64,000 nucleotides of DNA from Sulfurimonas sp. (GCF_041583195.1 NZ_JBFHGL010000001.1:124001-188000); one strand, 5' to 3'; numbered from the stretch's first letter, positions 46,813 through 55,758 are shown. A program made the numbers and translations. The notes: generated by a model not told the origin, from the letters alone.

Positions 46813-49494
46813 ATGAAATCTTTTCAATTGAATAAAACCGATCTATTAGATAAATACCATACATCCGAGAGTGGCTTAAGTGAAGCAGATGCTAAGCGCA
46901 GGTTGAATGATTTTGGAGCAAATGAGATTGGTACTAAAGAGAAAAAAAGCTACTTAAAAGAGTATCTAAAACAATATGTTCAGTTTTTTGCAATATTGCT
47001 TGAAGTTGCAGCCGTTTTAGCCTTTATTGCTGATAGTTTCGTTCCTAACGAAGGCAATGATATATTAGCATATGCGATAATCGCTGCCGTTATTATAAAT
47101 GCAACTTTTACTTTTTGGCAGGAATACAAAGCCGACAAAGCTATGGAGGCCTTACTTAAACTTATGCCTACCATAGTCACAATTGTACGAGATGGAGAAA
47201 ATAAAAGTATAGATGCTAAAGGTCTGGTTCCAGGTGACATAATTATCCTTGAAGAGGGAGACAAGGTTGCCGCAGATGCAGTTATATTAGAGTGTGAAGA
47301 GTTTTATATAAATACCTCAGCCCTAAACGGTGAATCAAGACCATCTAAACGTGAACAAAACTACGACAATAAAACTACTAGATCTTTGGATGCCAAAAAC
47401 ATGGTGTATGCAGGGACTTCCGTTGTCTCTGGTAATGGTGTAGCTGTGGTTGTCTCAACAGGTGATTCTACAGAGTTTGGGAAAATTGCTACTCTAACTA
47501 CAAATATACAAAAAACTCTAACCCCTATGCAAAAAGAGGTTATACACATCACCCATATACTCACACTGATCGCTCTAGCAATGGGTTGTGTATTTTTTGT
47601 ACTTGGTATGTTTTCTAATCAGAGCTTTTTAATAGCTGCTATTTTTGCCCTTTCACTTATCGTTGCCAATGTACCCGAGGGTCTTCTTCCTACAATTACA
47701 CTCTCTCTATCACTTGCAAGCCAGCGCATGGCAAAACGAAACGCACTTATAAAAAACCTCGATTCTGTTCAGACTTTGGGGAGTGTAACCATAATATGTA
47801 CAGATAAAACGGGTACGCTTACACAAAATGAGATGAGTTTAAAAAATATCCTTTTGAGCTCAGGCGAGAATATATCTGTAAGTGGTGAGGGGTATATATC
47901 TCAGGGTGAATTTAGCTCACAAGAGTCTAATCAAACTACAGATCAACGTTTGGATGAGCTTTTAATTGCAGGCAGGCTAAACTCTCGTGCAACAATTGAA
48001 GGTAATGAAGTTTTTGGAGATCCAACAGAGTTAGCAATTGTAAGTGCAGCAAATAAAAGAAAACTTGATATAAGTGGCTTTACAAAAACACAGGAGATTC
48101 CTTTTAGCTCTGAGAGGAAGATGATGTCTTCGATCTATGAAAACTCTTCTGGGCAAACAATTTACTCAAAGGGTGCGGTTGAAGTTATATTTGAAAAGTC
48201 TGATAAATATATAGATAAAAATGGAGAGATCAAAAATTTTGACGAAAATACAAAAAAAGAGATGCTTCGCGGTGCTGAAGATTACGAAAATCAAGCCTTT
48301 AGAGTACTCGCTATTGCCAAAGGTTTAGATTCTAAAGAGGAAGGTTTAATATTTTTAGGTCTTGTCGCAATTATGGATATGCCAAGAGCTGAAGTGAAAG
48401 ATGCAATAGCACGGTGTAGCTCTGCAGGTATACGTACCATGATGATCACAGGTGATAATGACAGGACAGCTCAGGCAATAGCCAAAAAAATAGGTCTACC
48501 TTATGACAGTGTATTAACTGGAAAAGAGCTTGCTGAGTTAGATGAAGAGGAGTTGGAGATTTCTCTCAAAGAGAACAATATACTCTTTGCAAGAATGACA
48601 AGTTTTCAAAAACTTCGAATTGCACAAGCATTGCAAAAAAATGGTGACGTTGTTGCAATGACTGGTGATGGTGTAAATGATGCACCTGCACTAAAACGTG
48701 CAGATATTGGTATAGCTATGGGAGCAGGTGGTACAGATGTAGCAAAGGAATCTGCGGATATGATCCTTTTGGATAACAACTTCAAATCTATTGTCTCAGC
48801 TATTGAGGAAGGAAGGACTGTATATTTTAATATTAAAAAATTCGTAACATACATCTTATCTTCAAATGTTCCTGAGATTGTTCCATATATACTGCAGTTC
48901 TTTTTTAAGATCCCTCTACCGCTCTCAGTAATACAAATATTATCAATAGATCTTGGTTCAGATATGCTTCCCGGTCTTGCACTTGGAAGTGAAAAGCCGG
49001 AAAAAAATATTATGAAGCGCCCGCCAATTAGATCAGATGAAAAGATATTGGACTGGGAAGTTTTTAAACGTGGTTACTTCTTTATAGGTGTTATTGAAGC
49101 GACTGCCGCAATGGTGGCTTTTATCAGTTTCTTGCTTCTTCACGGCTGGGAATACGGCACAGTTAATCTGAATGATCCTGTACTTCATTCCCAAGCTATG
49201 ACTATGACACTTCTCGGTGCTATTAGTTGTCAGCTGGTAAATGTGTGGACTATGCGAAGTTGGGAATTCTCAGCGTGGAGTATAGGTTTTACAACTAATA
49301 AACTGCTTATAGGTGCAATGGTATTGGAGTTTTTTTGGATCTGGATGCTTCTAGGGTTAGAGAGTGTTCAAAAGATATTTCACACGGCATATATACCGCT
49401 TAGCGAGCTGTGGATACTACTGCCTTTTCCAATAATACTTTTTGTATCTCACGAGTACTATAAATACAGAAAAAGAAAAAATATTAAGCAGTAG
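46813..49494 (+). CDS. P2-type cation-transporting ATPase
   Basis: An 893-residue P-type ATPase. The actuator loop has the TGES-like LNGESRPSK, the phosphorylation site is Asp331 (CTDKTGTLT), and the hinge shows MTGDGVNDAPALKRADIG. Membrane helix 4 carries NVPEGLLPTITLSLSLASQR. PEGLLPT resembles the Na,K/H,K-ATPase (P2C) version more than the PEGLPA of calcium pumps, so Na+ or K+ as well as Ca2+ transport should be considered. The C-terminal half has six hydrophobic segments. I start at the ATG (46813), 9 nt after a GAG box; a TTG two codons earlier is an alternative. The Usp stop is 6 nt upstream. Confidence 0.9.
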   Translation: MKSFQLNKTDLLDKYHTSESGLSEADAKRRLNDFGANEIGTKEKKSYLKEYLKQYVQFFAILLEVAAVLAFIADSFVPNEGNDILAYAIIAAVIINATFTFWQEYKADKAMEALLKLMPTIVTIVRDGENKSIDAKGLVPGDIIILEEGDKVAADAVILECEEFYINTSALNGESRPSKREQNYDNKTTRSLDAKNMVYAGTSVVSGNGVAVVVSTGDSTEFGKIATLTTNIQKTLTPMQKEVIHITHILTLIALAMGCVFFVLGMFSNQSFLIAAIFALSLIVANVPEGLLPTITLSLSLASQRMAKRNALIKNLDSVQTLGSVTIICTDKTGTLTQNEMSLKNILLSSGENISVSGEGYISQGEFSSQESNQTTDQRLDELLIAGRLNSRATIEGNEVFGDPTELAIVSAANKRKLDISGFTKTQEIPFSSERKMMSSIYENSSGQTIYSKGAVEVIFEKSDKYIDKNGEIKNFDENTKKEMLRGAEDYENQAFRVLAIAKGLDSKEEGLIFLGLVAIMDMPRAEVKDAIARCSSAGIRTMMITGDNDRTAQAIAKKIGLPYDSVLTGKELAELDEEELEISLKENNILFARMTSFQKLRIAQALQKNGDVVAMTGDGVNDAPALKRADIGIAMGAGGTDVAKESADMILLDNNFKSIVSAIEEGRTVYFNIKKFVTYILSSNVPEIVPYILQFFFKIPLPLSVIQILSIDLGSDMLPGLALGSEKPEKNIMKRPPIRSDEKILDWEVFKRGYFFIGVIEATAAMVAFISFLLLHGWEYGTVNLNDPVLHSQAMTMTLLGAISCQLVNVWTMRSWEFSAWSIGFTTNKLLIGAMVLEFFWIWMLLGLESVQKIFHTAYIPLSELWILLPFPIILFVSHEYYKYRKRKNIKQ

Positions 49495-49547
49495 TTTGTC
49501 GTTAAATTTTTTCATATATACTTCTAGAAAAATATATAAGGTGTATT

Positions 49548-50300
49548 ATGGGTAATATAATCGTACTAGCTATCTTAGGGGCTGTTTTTTACTACATTTT
49601 TAAATCATATTCTAGATATACGGCTTATTCTCAAGAAGCTTTTAAAAATTTCTCTGTTTCATATGAATCAATCAAACAAAGTGACCTTGGTCTTTTTGTG
49701 GCACTTGTTGCAAAGGTAGCCAAGGCTGATGGTAAAGTTGATTCACTTGAAGCTGAACTGGTAGGAATAATGTTTGATGATATATCTTCGGTTTTTCCTG
49801 AACCTGAAAAAACTAGAGACATACTAAAGCGTATATTCTCAGAAGAGAAAGACAAACTTAATGATCTTGAAGATATAGCTTATAAACTTGGTCAGGCTAT
49901 AAAGAGAGATCGTGCAAAACAGCATCAATTTATGGGCTTTTTAATCCAGCTCGCATTTGTAGACGGTGAAGTTAGTAAAAATGAAGACGCAGTTCTTCAA
50001 ACAATAGCACAAGCTTTAGAGTTTGATCCAAATTCTTATCATGCTATTTTTGATCAGTTTGAGCAGATGATCAAAAATTTACATCCTAAAGAGAACATAG
50101 AAGATGCCTATAAAATCTTAGGTGTAAACGAGAGTGATGATATGGCTACGATCAAAAAAGCATATAGAAAGCTGATACGTGAGTACCATCCTGATATTAT
50201 CAAGTCCCAAGGTAAAGGTGATGAATATATGAAAGAAGCTACTGAAAAAACACAAGAGATCAATCAAGCATATGAGCTTATAAAATCTAAAAGAAAATAA
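49548..50300 (+). CDS. TerB plus DnaJ domain protein (DjlA-like co-chaperone)
   Basis: A 250-residue protein: an N-terminal membrane helix (NIIVLAILGAVFYYIF), a TerB-like helical domain (SDLGLFVALVAKVAKADGKV, then LAFVDGEVSKNEDAVLQTIA) and a C-terminal J domain (DAYKILGVNESDDMATIKKA, KLIREYHPDII with the HPD tripeptide). This is the order of DjlA, a membrane-anchored DnaK co-chaperone. The helix is N-terminal with the rest in the cytoplasm. It stands alone after the ATPase gene. No client is evident. Confidence 0.86.
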   Translation: MGNIIVLAILGAVFYYIFKSYSRYTAYSQEAFKNFSVSYESIKQSDLGLFVALVAKVAKADGKVDSLEAELVGIMFDDISSVFPEPEKTRDILKRIFSEEKDKLNDLEDIAYKLGQAIKRDRAKQHQFMGFLIQLAFVDGEVSKNEDAVLQTIAQALEFDPNSYHAIFDQFEQMIKNLHPKENIEDAYKILGVNESDDMATIKKAYRKLIREYHPDIIKSQGKGDEYMKEATEKTQEINQAYELIKSKRK

Positions 50301-50376
50301 ATAAAACATAAAAAAAGTTTATATTAAACTAAATTTCGTTAACCTGCACTTATCATTTTTTTGATAAAGGCAGATT

Positions 50377-50784
50377 ATGAAACTTCTAATACTTACATTT
50401 CTTCTAAGTATTTCACTTTTAGCAAACTCAATAGAGTGGCAGAACAACTACAAAACAGCACTAGAGAGTGCAAAAAAAGAGAACAAACTTCTTTTTGTTT
50501 TTATAACTTCTAAAAACTGTAAGTTCTGCAAAAAACTAAAAGAGACTACACTTAAAAATAAAGATATTGTAAATAAGATCAACAAAGACTACATCTCAGT
50601 AATAGTTATGAAAGATAAAGACTATTTTCCTAGTAAACTTAATGCAAAAGCTACTCCTATGATCTACTTTTTGGATAAAGATGAAAACATTATAGATTAT
50701 TCACTAGGATACTGGGATGTGGTTGATTTTAACTTTATTTTAAAAGATGTTAAAAAAAGATTAGACAAAAGGAAAAAACAATGA
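50377..50784 (+). CDS. Periplasmic thioredoxin-fold protein
   Basis: A 135-residue protein with signal peptide (1-17, LLILTFLLSISLLANS) and redox motif Cys48-Lys-Phe-Cys51 (TSKNCKFCKKLKE). The cis-Pro segment is AKATPMIYFLDKD. It is related in layout to the thioredoxin-like protein at 37447-37842. The stop overlaps the cytochrome c gene by 4 nt, so it may reduce apocytochrome or a partner thiol in the periplasm; this is inference from neighbours. Confidence 0.78.
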   Translation: MKLLILTFLLSISLLANSIEWQNNYKTALESAKKENKLLFVFITSKNCKFCKKLKETTLKNKDIVNKINKDYISVIVMKDKDYFPSKLNAKATPMIYFLDKDENIIDYSLGYWDVVDFNFILKDVKKRLDKRKKQ

Positions 50785-51125
50785 AAAAGCTACTTTTAAT
50801 CGTTGCGCTAATTATATCAAGTCAGAGTTTATATGCTTATAATTCTAAAGGTATGAAAGTATATAAAAAAGTTTGTATATCTTGTCACGGTAGTCCGTTC
50901 CGCGGTGCTAAAATGCACACAATATATGAATGGGAAGGAATCTTTGATGAATCAAAAACACCGTTTAAAACACTTCATAAAGATGAACCTGATGCCCTTA
51001 AAGAACTAGATACAGGATACTTAACAAAAAAAAGAGTTAAATCTCTTCAAAAGTTTCTAATTGGAAATGCTAAAGATGCAGGTGCTGTGCCAGGATGTGA
51101 CGGGAATTACTGCGGCGGTTATTAA
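50781..51125 (+). CDS. Small monoheme cytochrome c
   Basis: A 114-residue exported protein with signal peptide (1-19, LLLIVALIISSQSLYAY) and one CxxCH at residues 32-36 (VCISCHG). A candidate sixth ligand could be Met44 (RGAKMHT), but the C-terminal Met of class I cytochromes is missing. Two extra cysteines near the end (PGCDGNYCGGY) may form a disulfide. The gene overlaps the thioredoxin-like gene by 4 nt. Role in electron transfer is likely; the partner is unknown. Confidence 0.8.
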   Translation: MKKLLLIVALIISSQSLYAYNSKGMKVYKKVCISCHGSPFRGAKMHTIYEWEGIFDESKTPFKTLHKDEPDALKELDTGYLTKKRVKSLQKFLIGNAKDAGAVPGCDGNYCGGY

Positions 51126-51133
51126 ACCATTAA

Positions 51134-51162
51134 GAGAAGACTTAATCCTTAAAGTCTTTCTC
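51134..51162. terminator. Stem-loop between convergent cytochrome c and phosphoribosyltransferase genes
   Basis: GAGAAGACTTAA (51134-51145) opposite TTAAAGTCTTTCTC (51149-51162), with small bulges. It overlaps the stop of the minus-strand gene (51142) and lies 8 nt beyond that of the plus-strand gene. Confidence 0.45.
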
Positions 51163-51588
51163 CCAAAAAAACTCTATCCACTCATTAGCTTCATTAACCC
51201 AGAAATCGGGTTTATAGATAGATGTTTTTTTATAAAAAAGTGTAGCTGATTTAAACTCTATATTTGAGTTTTTACTTTTTAATTCTTTCATAACAGCATC
51301 AAGCGTATCTCCACTGTCAGATATATCATCAACTACTATCACTCTTTTCACTGACTCAAAAAATTCACAGTTATTATATACACTTATTGAATCTCTTTTT
51401 TGTGTATCATCATAAAGTTCAGTTCTAAGGGAATGAACTTCTCTGATATCCAAACCTTCAGCCATACAATGTGCTATAGTTAAGCCTCCACGAGCTATAG
51501 CTACTATTGCATCAGGTTTAAAATCTGTTGCTTGTTTAATAAGTTTTTTTGTATCTTCTCTAAAATTTTCGTATCCATAATATTTCAT
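51142..51588 (-). CDS. Purine-type phosphoribosyltransferase, probably leaderless
   Basis: A 148-residue protein starting at the ATG at 51588 (MKYYGYENFRED). The PRPP loop is VIVVDDISDSGDTL, and AIVAIARGGLTIAHCMAEGL lies earlier, as in xanthine-guanine or hypoxanthine phosphoribosyltransferases. The base specificity cannot be read. The frame extends upstream to a TTG at 51609, but a TATAAT box sits in that extension (51596-51601), so transcription should begin at about the ATG. It stands alone, opposite the lipoprotein cluster. Confidence 0.8.
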   Translation of the reverse strand: MKYYGYENFREDTKKLIKQATDFKPDAIVAIARGGLTIAHCMAEGLDIREVHSLRTELYDDTQKRDSISVYNNCEFFESVKRVIVVDDISDSGDTLDAVMKELKSKNSNIEFKSATLFYKKTSIYKPDFWVNEANEWIEFFWEKDFKD

Positions 51589-51595
51589 AATACGA

Positions 51596-51601
51596 ATTAT
51601 A
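51596..51601 (-). promoter_or_regulatory. -10 box directly before the phosphoribosyltransferase ATG
   Basis: TATAAT ends 7 nt before the A of the ATG at 51588, so the mRNA should be leaderless or have a 1-nt leader. No ribosome binding site is seen. Confidence 0.6.
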
Positions 51602-51665
51602 CACATCAAGTATTATTTAAAACTTTTAAGATAGAATTTGATATAAAAATAGAACAGGGGATAAT

Positions 51666-52640
51666 ATGTTTAAATACATAATAATGGCGATAACTATAGC
51701 TATATTCACAGCATGTTCAGCACCAAAACCAAGACATGCACCAAGCTGGTATACTTCAAAACCTAAAGACTTTAAATACTTTTACGCTGTAGGCTCAGGA
51801 AATACCGTTACTCATGCAAAGAACAAAGCTATTGCAAATATGAGAAATGAAATTATAGAAGAACTCGACTCATCTTTTAGCAACAAAACCAGTAAGATAA
51901 AAGTTAATGACCAAGAACTTATATCTCAAATATTAAAAGAAAACGAACACTTGATTAACACTATGTCTCTAGCAGACATTAAAATTGATAAAAAAGCCAA
52001 TTTCAATAATCTAGAATTGGTACTGCTAAAACTTCCTAGAAAATCTGTTTTTGAAAAATTCAATATGATCTCGAACAAAAGGCTAAAAAGTTCAAAAGAA
52101 AATTATGCACTTATGGGCGATAAAGATCCTTGGATTAAAAAATTCAGTGTTTTATACAATGGGATGAAAGATTTTCCTAAACTAGCTTCTATCGTTCAAG
52201 CTAAACATATTACCCTAAGTACAAGCAATAATGATGAAATAAACTATTTAAACAATTTACAAGATGAATATATAGATTTAAAAGAACAAATTAGTATATA
52301 CGTATTACCTGACATAAACTCAAGAATATATGTAAAGAATGTTAAAGATGCACTCTTAGAAACAGGCTTAGAACTAAGCTCTAAACCAAAAAGTGAAAAA
52401 TCTTTGAGACTTTTAATAACATCAACAACTGAAAATGTTCAAGAGTATGGTTTTAACAGATCAAAATCTCTTGTAAAGTATTCTACATATGATTTAAACA
52501 AAAAAAGAGTAGCTTTCAGACAGCATACATTTTCTGCAAAATCCAGAAAAAACTATTCAGATGCAAAGGCTCAAACGGCTGTTCATCAAAAGAGTAAGAT
52601 CAAAAAACTAGGTATTTTTGACTTTATTGGAGTTAAATAA
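51666..52640 (+). CDS. LPP20-like lipoprotein (large)
   Basis: A 324-residue lipoprotein with lipobox FTACS near residue 17 and the LPP20 pattern just after it: APSWYTSKPKDFKYFYAVGS, followed by AKNKAIANMRNEIIEELDSS. The C-terminal half is a lineage-specific domain (LKEQISIYVLPDINSRIYVK). It is the first of three consecutive lipoprotein genes that share the W...AVG...A..A motif. AGGGG precedes the ATG. LPP20 of Helicobacter is an outer-membrane-associated antigen; the role in this organism is unknown. Confidence 0.75.
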   Translation: MFKYIIMAITIAIFTACSAPKPRHAPSWYTSKPKDFKYFYAVGSGNTVTHAKNKAIANMRNEIIEELDSSFSNKTSKIKVNDQELISQILKENEHLINTMSLADIKIDKKANFNNLELVLLKLPRKSVFEKFNMISNKRLKSSKENYALMGDKDPWIKKFSVLYNGMKDFPKLASIVQAKHITLSTSNNDEINYLNNLQDEYIDLKEQISIYVLPDINSRIYVKNVKDALLETGLELSSKPKSEKSLRLLITSTTENVQEYGFNRSKSLVKYSTYDLNKKRVAFRQHTFSAKSRKNYSDAKAQTAVHQKSKIKKLGIFDFIGVK

Positions 52641-52682
52641 AAAAAATAATATTTAATAATATTTATTTAAGACTGATGAGAG

Positions 52683-52688
52683 TATAAT
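52683..52688 (+). promoter_or_regulatory. -10 box of the second LPP20-like gene
   Basis: TATAAT in GAGTATAATTTT, 33 nt before the ATG at 52721, followed by an AGGGAG ribosome binding site. The second and third lipoprotein genes thus have a promoter of their own. Confidence 0.6.
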
Positions 52689-52720
52689 TTTTTAAACTTA
52701 AAAATATAAAGGGAGATCGT

Positions 52721-53311
52721 ATGATCAAATCAATTACTTCAATGGCTTTAGCAGGTTTAGTTGCTGCGACAATTACAGGATGTGGAGGTGCTGCTCCAGC
52801 TCCGGAAGAAGAAACAGTAGATGACAGATGTCGTACAAAAGGTGGACAACTAGCTCCTGAATGGGTTTGTACTCAGTTTATAGAAGGTGCAGAGTATGCA
52901 GCTGTTGGTATCGGAAATTCAAAAATGGAATCTATGAGAAGAAAAAAAGCTGAAGCTAATGGTCGTCAAAATTTAGCTCACCAAATCGAGACAAAAGTTA
53001 AATCTAAAGTTGAAGATTTTATGAGATCTACTGGTAACGGTGATTCTGAAACTATAGATGCTGTTACAACTAGTGTTACAAAACAAACTGCAAAAGTTAC
53101 TTTAACTGGTTCTAGAATAGTTAAACAATGGTCTGCAAAAGATGGAAACTTATATGTACTAGTAGCTGTGTCTCCAGAGTCAGAAAAAGCTATTAACAAA
53201 CAAGCTCAAGAAACTGTTAAAACTAGCTTCAAAAATGATGAAGCACTATGGCAACAATTTCAAGCTAAAAATGCTTTAGATGAGTTAGAAAAAGAATTCC
53301 CAGCTGAATAA
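52721..53311 (+). CDS. LPP20 family lipoprotein
   Basis: A 196-residue lipoprotein (lipobox ITGCG near residue 20) with APEWVCTQFIEGAEYAAVGI, the LPP20 motif, followed by KKAEANGRQNLAHQIETKVK. The second half (KVTLTGSRIVKQWSAKDGN, LYVLVAVSPES) completes the LPP20/DUF4384-like fold. It is the best match to Helicobacter LPP20 of the three in this cluster. The third gene follows after 2 nt. Confidence 0.82.
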   Translation: MIKSITSMALAGLVAATITGCGGAAPAPEEETVDDRCRTKGGQLAPEWVCTQFIEGAEYAAVGIGNSKMESMRRKKAEANGRQNLAHQIETKVKSKVEDFMRSTGNGDSETIDAVTTSVTKQTAKVTLTGSRIVKQWSAKDGNLYVLVAVSPESEKAINKQAQETVKTSFKNDEALWQQFQAKNALDELEKEFPAE

Positions 53312-53313
53312 TA

Positions 53314-53709
53314 ATGAAACTATTTTTTAAAGTTAGTTTAGCTGCTTTAATTCTACTTTTAAATGGCTGTATGGGTCCAGTTCCTGCAGCTAAGGCACAA
53401 AATGAAAGACCTGATTGGGTTTATAATCACACTGAAGGTGCTGTAGGTATTTGTGATACACATATGAAAGGGGACGCGGCGCAAGAACAAGTTGCTATGG
53501 ATAGAGCTTTAGAGAAACTATCTAAACAGCAAGGTGTTGAAGTGCAAAGCGAATCTTTTTCAACACAAAAAGAAACTGCGGCATATTACAGTTCAGGGCA
53601 CAAATCATCAGCTACAATAAAAGCAAACAATAAAGTTAATGCTAAAATAAAAGATACTTGGAGAGATCCAAGAAACAACAGGTACTATGTATGGATGGTA
53701 TTGGAATAA
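53314..53709 (+). CDS. LPP20-like lipoprotein (small)
   Basis: A 131-residue lipoprotein (lipobox LLNGCM near residue 18). After a proline/alanine-rich stretch it has RPDWVYNHTEGAVGICDTHM, the same W...AVG start seen in the two preceding lipoproteins, then AMDRALEKLSKQQGVEVQSE and a short beta end (RYYVWMVLE). It lies 2 nt after the LPP20 gene, so translational coupling is likely. Function unknown. Confidence 0.75.
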   Translation: MKLFFKVSLAALILLLNGCMGPVPAAKAQNERPDWVYNHTEGAVGICDTHMKGDAAQEQVAMDRALEKLSKQQGVEVQSESFSTQKETAAYYSSGHKSSATIKANNKVNAKIKDTWRDPRNNRYYVWMVLE

Positions 53710-53772
53710 TTCCAATCCACCATATATGTCTCTTACTTACATTCAATCAAAACGTATTTTTTAAAACTTCGG

Positions 53773-53778
53773 TATAAT
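53773..53778 (+). promoter_or_regulatory. -10 box of der
   Basis: TATAAT in CGGTATAATTCC, 56 nt before the der ATG. A second TATAAT lies at 53787-53792, so the exact start is open. Confidence 0.55.
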
Positions 53779-53833
53779 TCCATCAATATAATAAGTTTAT
53801 TACTTTCTATCCATTAAAAAAACAAGGTATATC

Positions 53834-55315
53834 ATGAAAAAAATTGCGATCATCGGACGCCCTAATGTAGGTAAAAGTTCACTATTTAATAGATTAGTAA
53901 AAAAAAGAGATGCAATTACTTCTGATTTAGCAGGTACTACCCGTGATGTTAAGAGACGCGAAGTAATAATCAATGATAAACGTGCTTTAATTCTTGATAC
54001 AGGTGGACTAGATAAGGGTTGTGAGCTATATGATAAAATAAAAGAGATGTCTCTAAAAGCTGCCCATAAGGCAGATATTATTCTTTACATGGTTGATGGC
54101 AAAGGTCTTCCTGAGGATGAAGATAAAAAGCTTTTTTATGAACTGCAAACTATGGGTAAAGATATAGCTCTAGTTGTAAATAAAATCGATAATGATAAAA
54201 TGAAAGATAAACTCTGGGATTTTTACGAGTTTGGATGTGATGCAATCTTTGGTATATCTGTATCTCACAACCGCGGTACAGTTGATCTTCTTGAATGGTT
54301 GTATAATCAAATCCCTGAATCAGATAAAATAGATGAATCTATGGAAGATGTTGTAAGTGAACCTGAAAGATTTGACTATGAAGATGAACTTAGCGATGAA
54401 GAGTTCTTTGCACAATTTGATGAAGATGAGGATGACGGTTATTTCTATACTGATGAAGAAGAGGTAGAGGATGATTCTATATTTGCTCAAAATGATAAAA
54501 TCAAAGAATTTGACGAAAACGATATAAACCATATAAAAATTGCCATTATAGGGCGTACAAATGTTGGAAAAAGTTCACTCTTAAATGCACTTCTTGGAGA
54601 AGAACGTTCAGTTGTTAGTGAAGTAAGCGGTACTACAATCGATCCTATTGATGAAAGTATTGACTATGAAGGAAAGCAGCTTACATTTGTTGATACTGCA
54701 GGTCTTAGACGTCGCGGTAAGATAGAAGGAATTGAGCGTTACGCACTTATGCGTACAAAAGAGATGCTTGAAAATGCAAATATGGCATTAGTTGTTCTTG
54801 ATGCTAGTGAACCGTTTTTAGATCTTGATGAAAAGATAGCCGGACTAGTTGATCAAAATAGACTTGCATGTATTATTGTTTTAAATAAATGGGATATAGC
54901 TGATAAAAACGAGTTTGAAAAGATAAAAAATGAAGTACGTGACAGATTTAAATTTTTAGCTTATGCACCTATTATCACATTATCTGCAAATACTCACCAA
55001 CGTGTAGATAAACTTTATGATATGATCTTAAAAATCAATGAGAACTATTCCCAAAGAATTACAACTTCACAGTTAAATGCAGTAATAGACAAGGCTCAAC
55101 AACGCCATCAACTACCGACTATGCACGGTCAGGTTATACGTATATACTATACGACTCAGTATGAAACACGTCCTCCGAAGATTGCTATTGTTATGAACAA
55201 ACCTAAAGGTCTTCACTTTACATATAGAAGATATCTGACAAATAAATTAAGAGAGGCTTTTGATTTTACGGGGACACCGTTATTGTTTAAAGCTAAGAAG
55301 CGTGGGGAGCGTTAG
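53834..55315 (+). CDS. der: Ribosome biogenesis GTPase Der (EngA)
   Basis: Der has two GTPase domains and acts in 50S ribosome assembly. In this 493-residue protein the first P-loop is GRPNVGKSSLFNRL (with DTGG and NKID) and the second GRTNVGKSSLLNALLG (with DTAGLRRRG and NKWD). The C-terminal KH-like domain ends PKIAIVMNKPKGLHFTYRRY. An acidic linker of about 60 residues separates the two G domains (residues about 170-230, DEDDGYFYTDEEEVEDDS), longer than in E. coli. Convergent with hemJ by a 4-nt overlap. Confidence 0.96.
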   Translation: MKKIAIIGRPNVGKSSLFNRLVKKRDAITSDLAGTTRDVKRREVIINDKRALILDTGGLDKGCELYDKIKEMSLKAAHKADIILYMVDGKGLPEDEDKKLFYELQTMGKDIALVVNKIDNDKMKDKLWDFYEFGCDAIFGISVSHNRGTVDLLEWLYNQIPESDKIDESMEDVVSEPERFDYEDELSDEEFFAQFDEDEDDGYFYTDEEEVEDDSIFAQNDKIKEFDENDINHIKIAIIGRTNVGKSSLLNALLGEERSVVSEVSGTTIDPIDESIDYEGKQLTFVDTAGLRRRGKIEGIERYALMRTKEMLENANMALVVLDASEPFLDLDEKIAGLVDQNRLACIIVLNKWDIADKNEFEKIKNEVRDRFKFLAYAPIITLSANTHQRVDKLYDMILKINENYSQRITTSQLNAVIDKAQQRHQLPTMHGQVIRIYYTTQYETRPPKIAIVMNKPKGLHFTYRRYLTNKLREAFDFTGTPLLFKAKKRGER

Positions 55316-55734
55316 AATGGTTTAAAAACCACTAACCACACCACAACCATTAAGATTAAAGTCGGCACTTCGTTATATGCACGAAAAAACTTTCCGCTTT
55401 TTGTACATTCATCATTTAAAAACTGTTTTCTAAATATACCTAATGAAAAAAAGTAAGCCATTAAGATAGCTACTAAAAATATTTTTGCGTGTAACCAAGC
55501 ATTATTTGCAAATCCAAGTTCAAACGCCATATAAAAGCCACTTAAAACAGTAGCCCACATAGCAGGAACACCAATATATTTATAAATTTTCAATTCCATC
55601 ACTTTGATCACATCACAAAAACCTTTGTTATCAATATTTTCAGCATGATAGACAAAAAGTCTAGGCATATAAAATAAAACTGCAAACCATGAGATGAGAG
55701 AGAGAAGATGGAACCATAATATCCATGTATACAA
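55312..55734 (-). CDS. hemJ: Protoporphyrinogen IX oxidase HemJ
   Basis: HemJ oxidises protoporphyrinogen IX in bacteria that lack HemG/HemY. The 140-residue membrane protein has four hydrophobic helices and the family start TWILWFHLLSLISWFAVLFY with the conserved His9. MPRLFVYHAE and KIYKYIGVPAMWATVLSGFY follow, and KFFRAYNEVPTLILMVVVWL closes the protein. Length equals the family norm. hemB (59430) and hemD (9930) are encoded elsewhere in this window. Confidence 0.88.
   Translation of the reverse strand: MYTWILWFHLLSLISWFAVLFYMPRLFVYHAENIDNKGFCDVIKVMELKIYKYIGVPAMWATVLSGFYMAFELGFANNAWLHAKIFLVAILMAYFFSLGIFRKQFLNDECTKSGKFFRAYNEVPTLILMVVVWLVVFKPF
55318..55331. terminator. Short palindrome at the der/hemJ convergence
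   Basis: TGGTTT, AA, AAACCA overlapping the end of hemJ coding just after the der stop (55315). With a two-base centre the real hairpin would be small, so terminator function is tentative. Confidence 0.35.
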
Positions 55735-55758
55735 AATGTATCCTTGAACTTTAGACTA

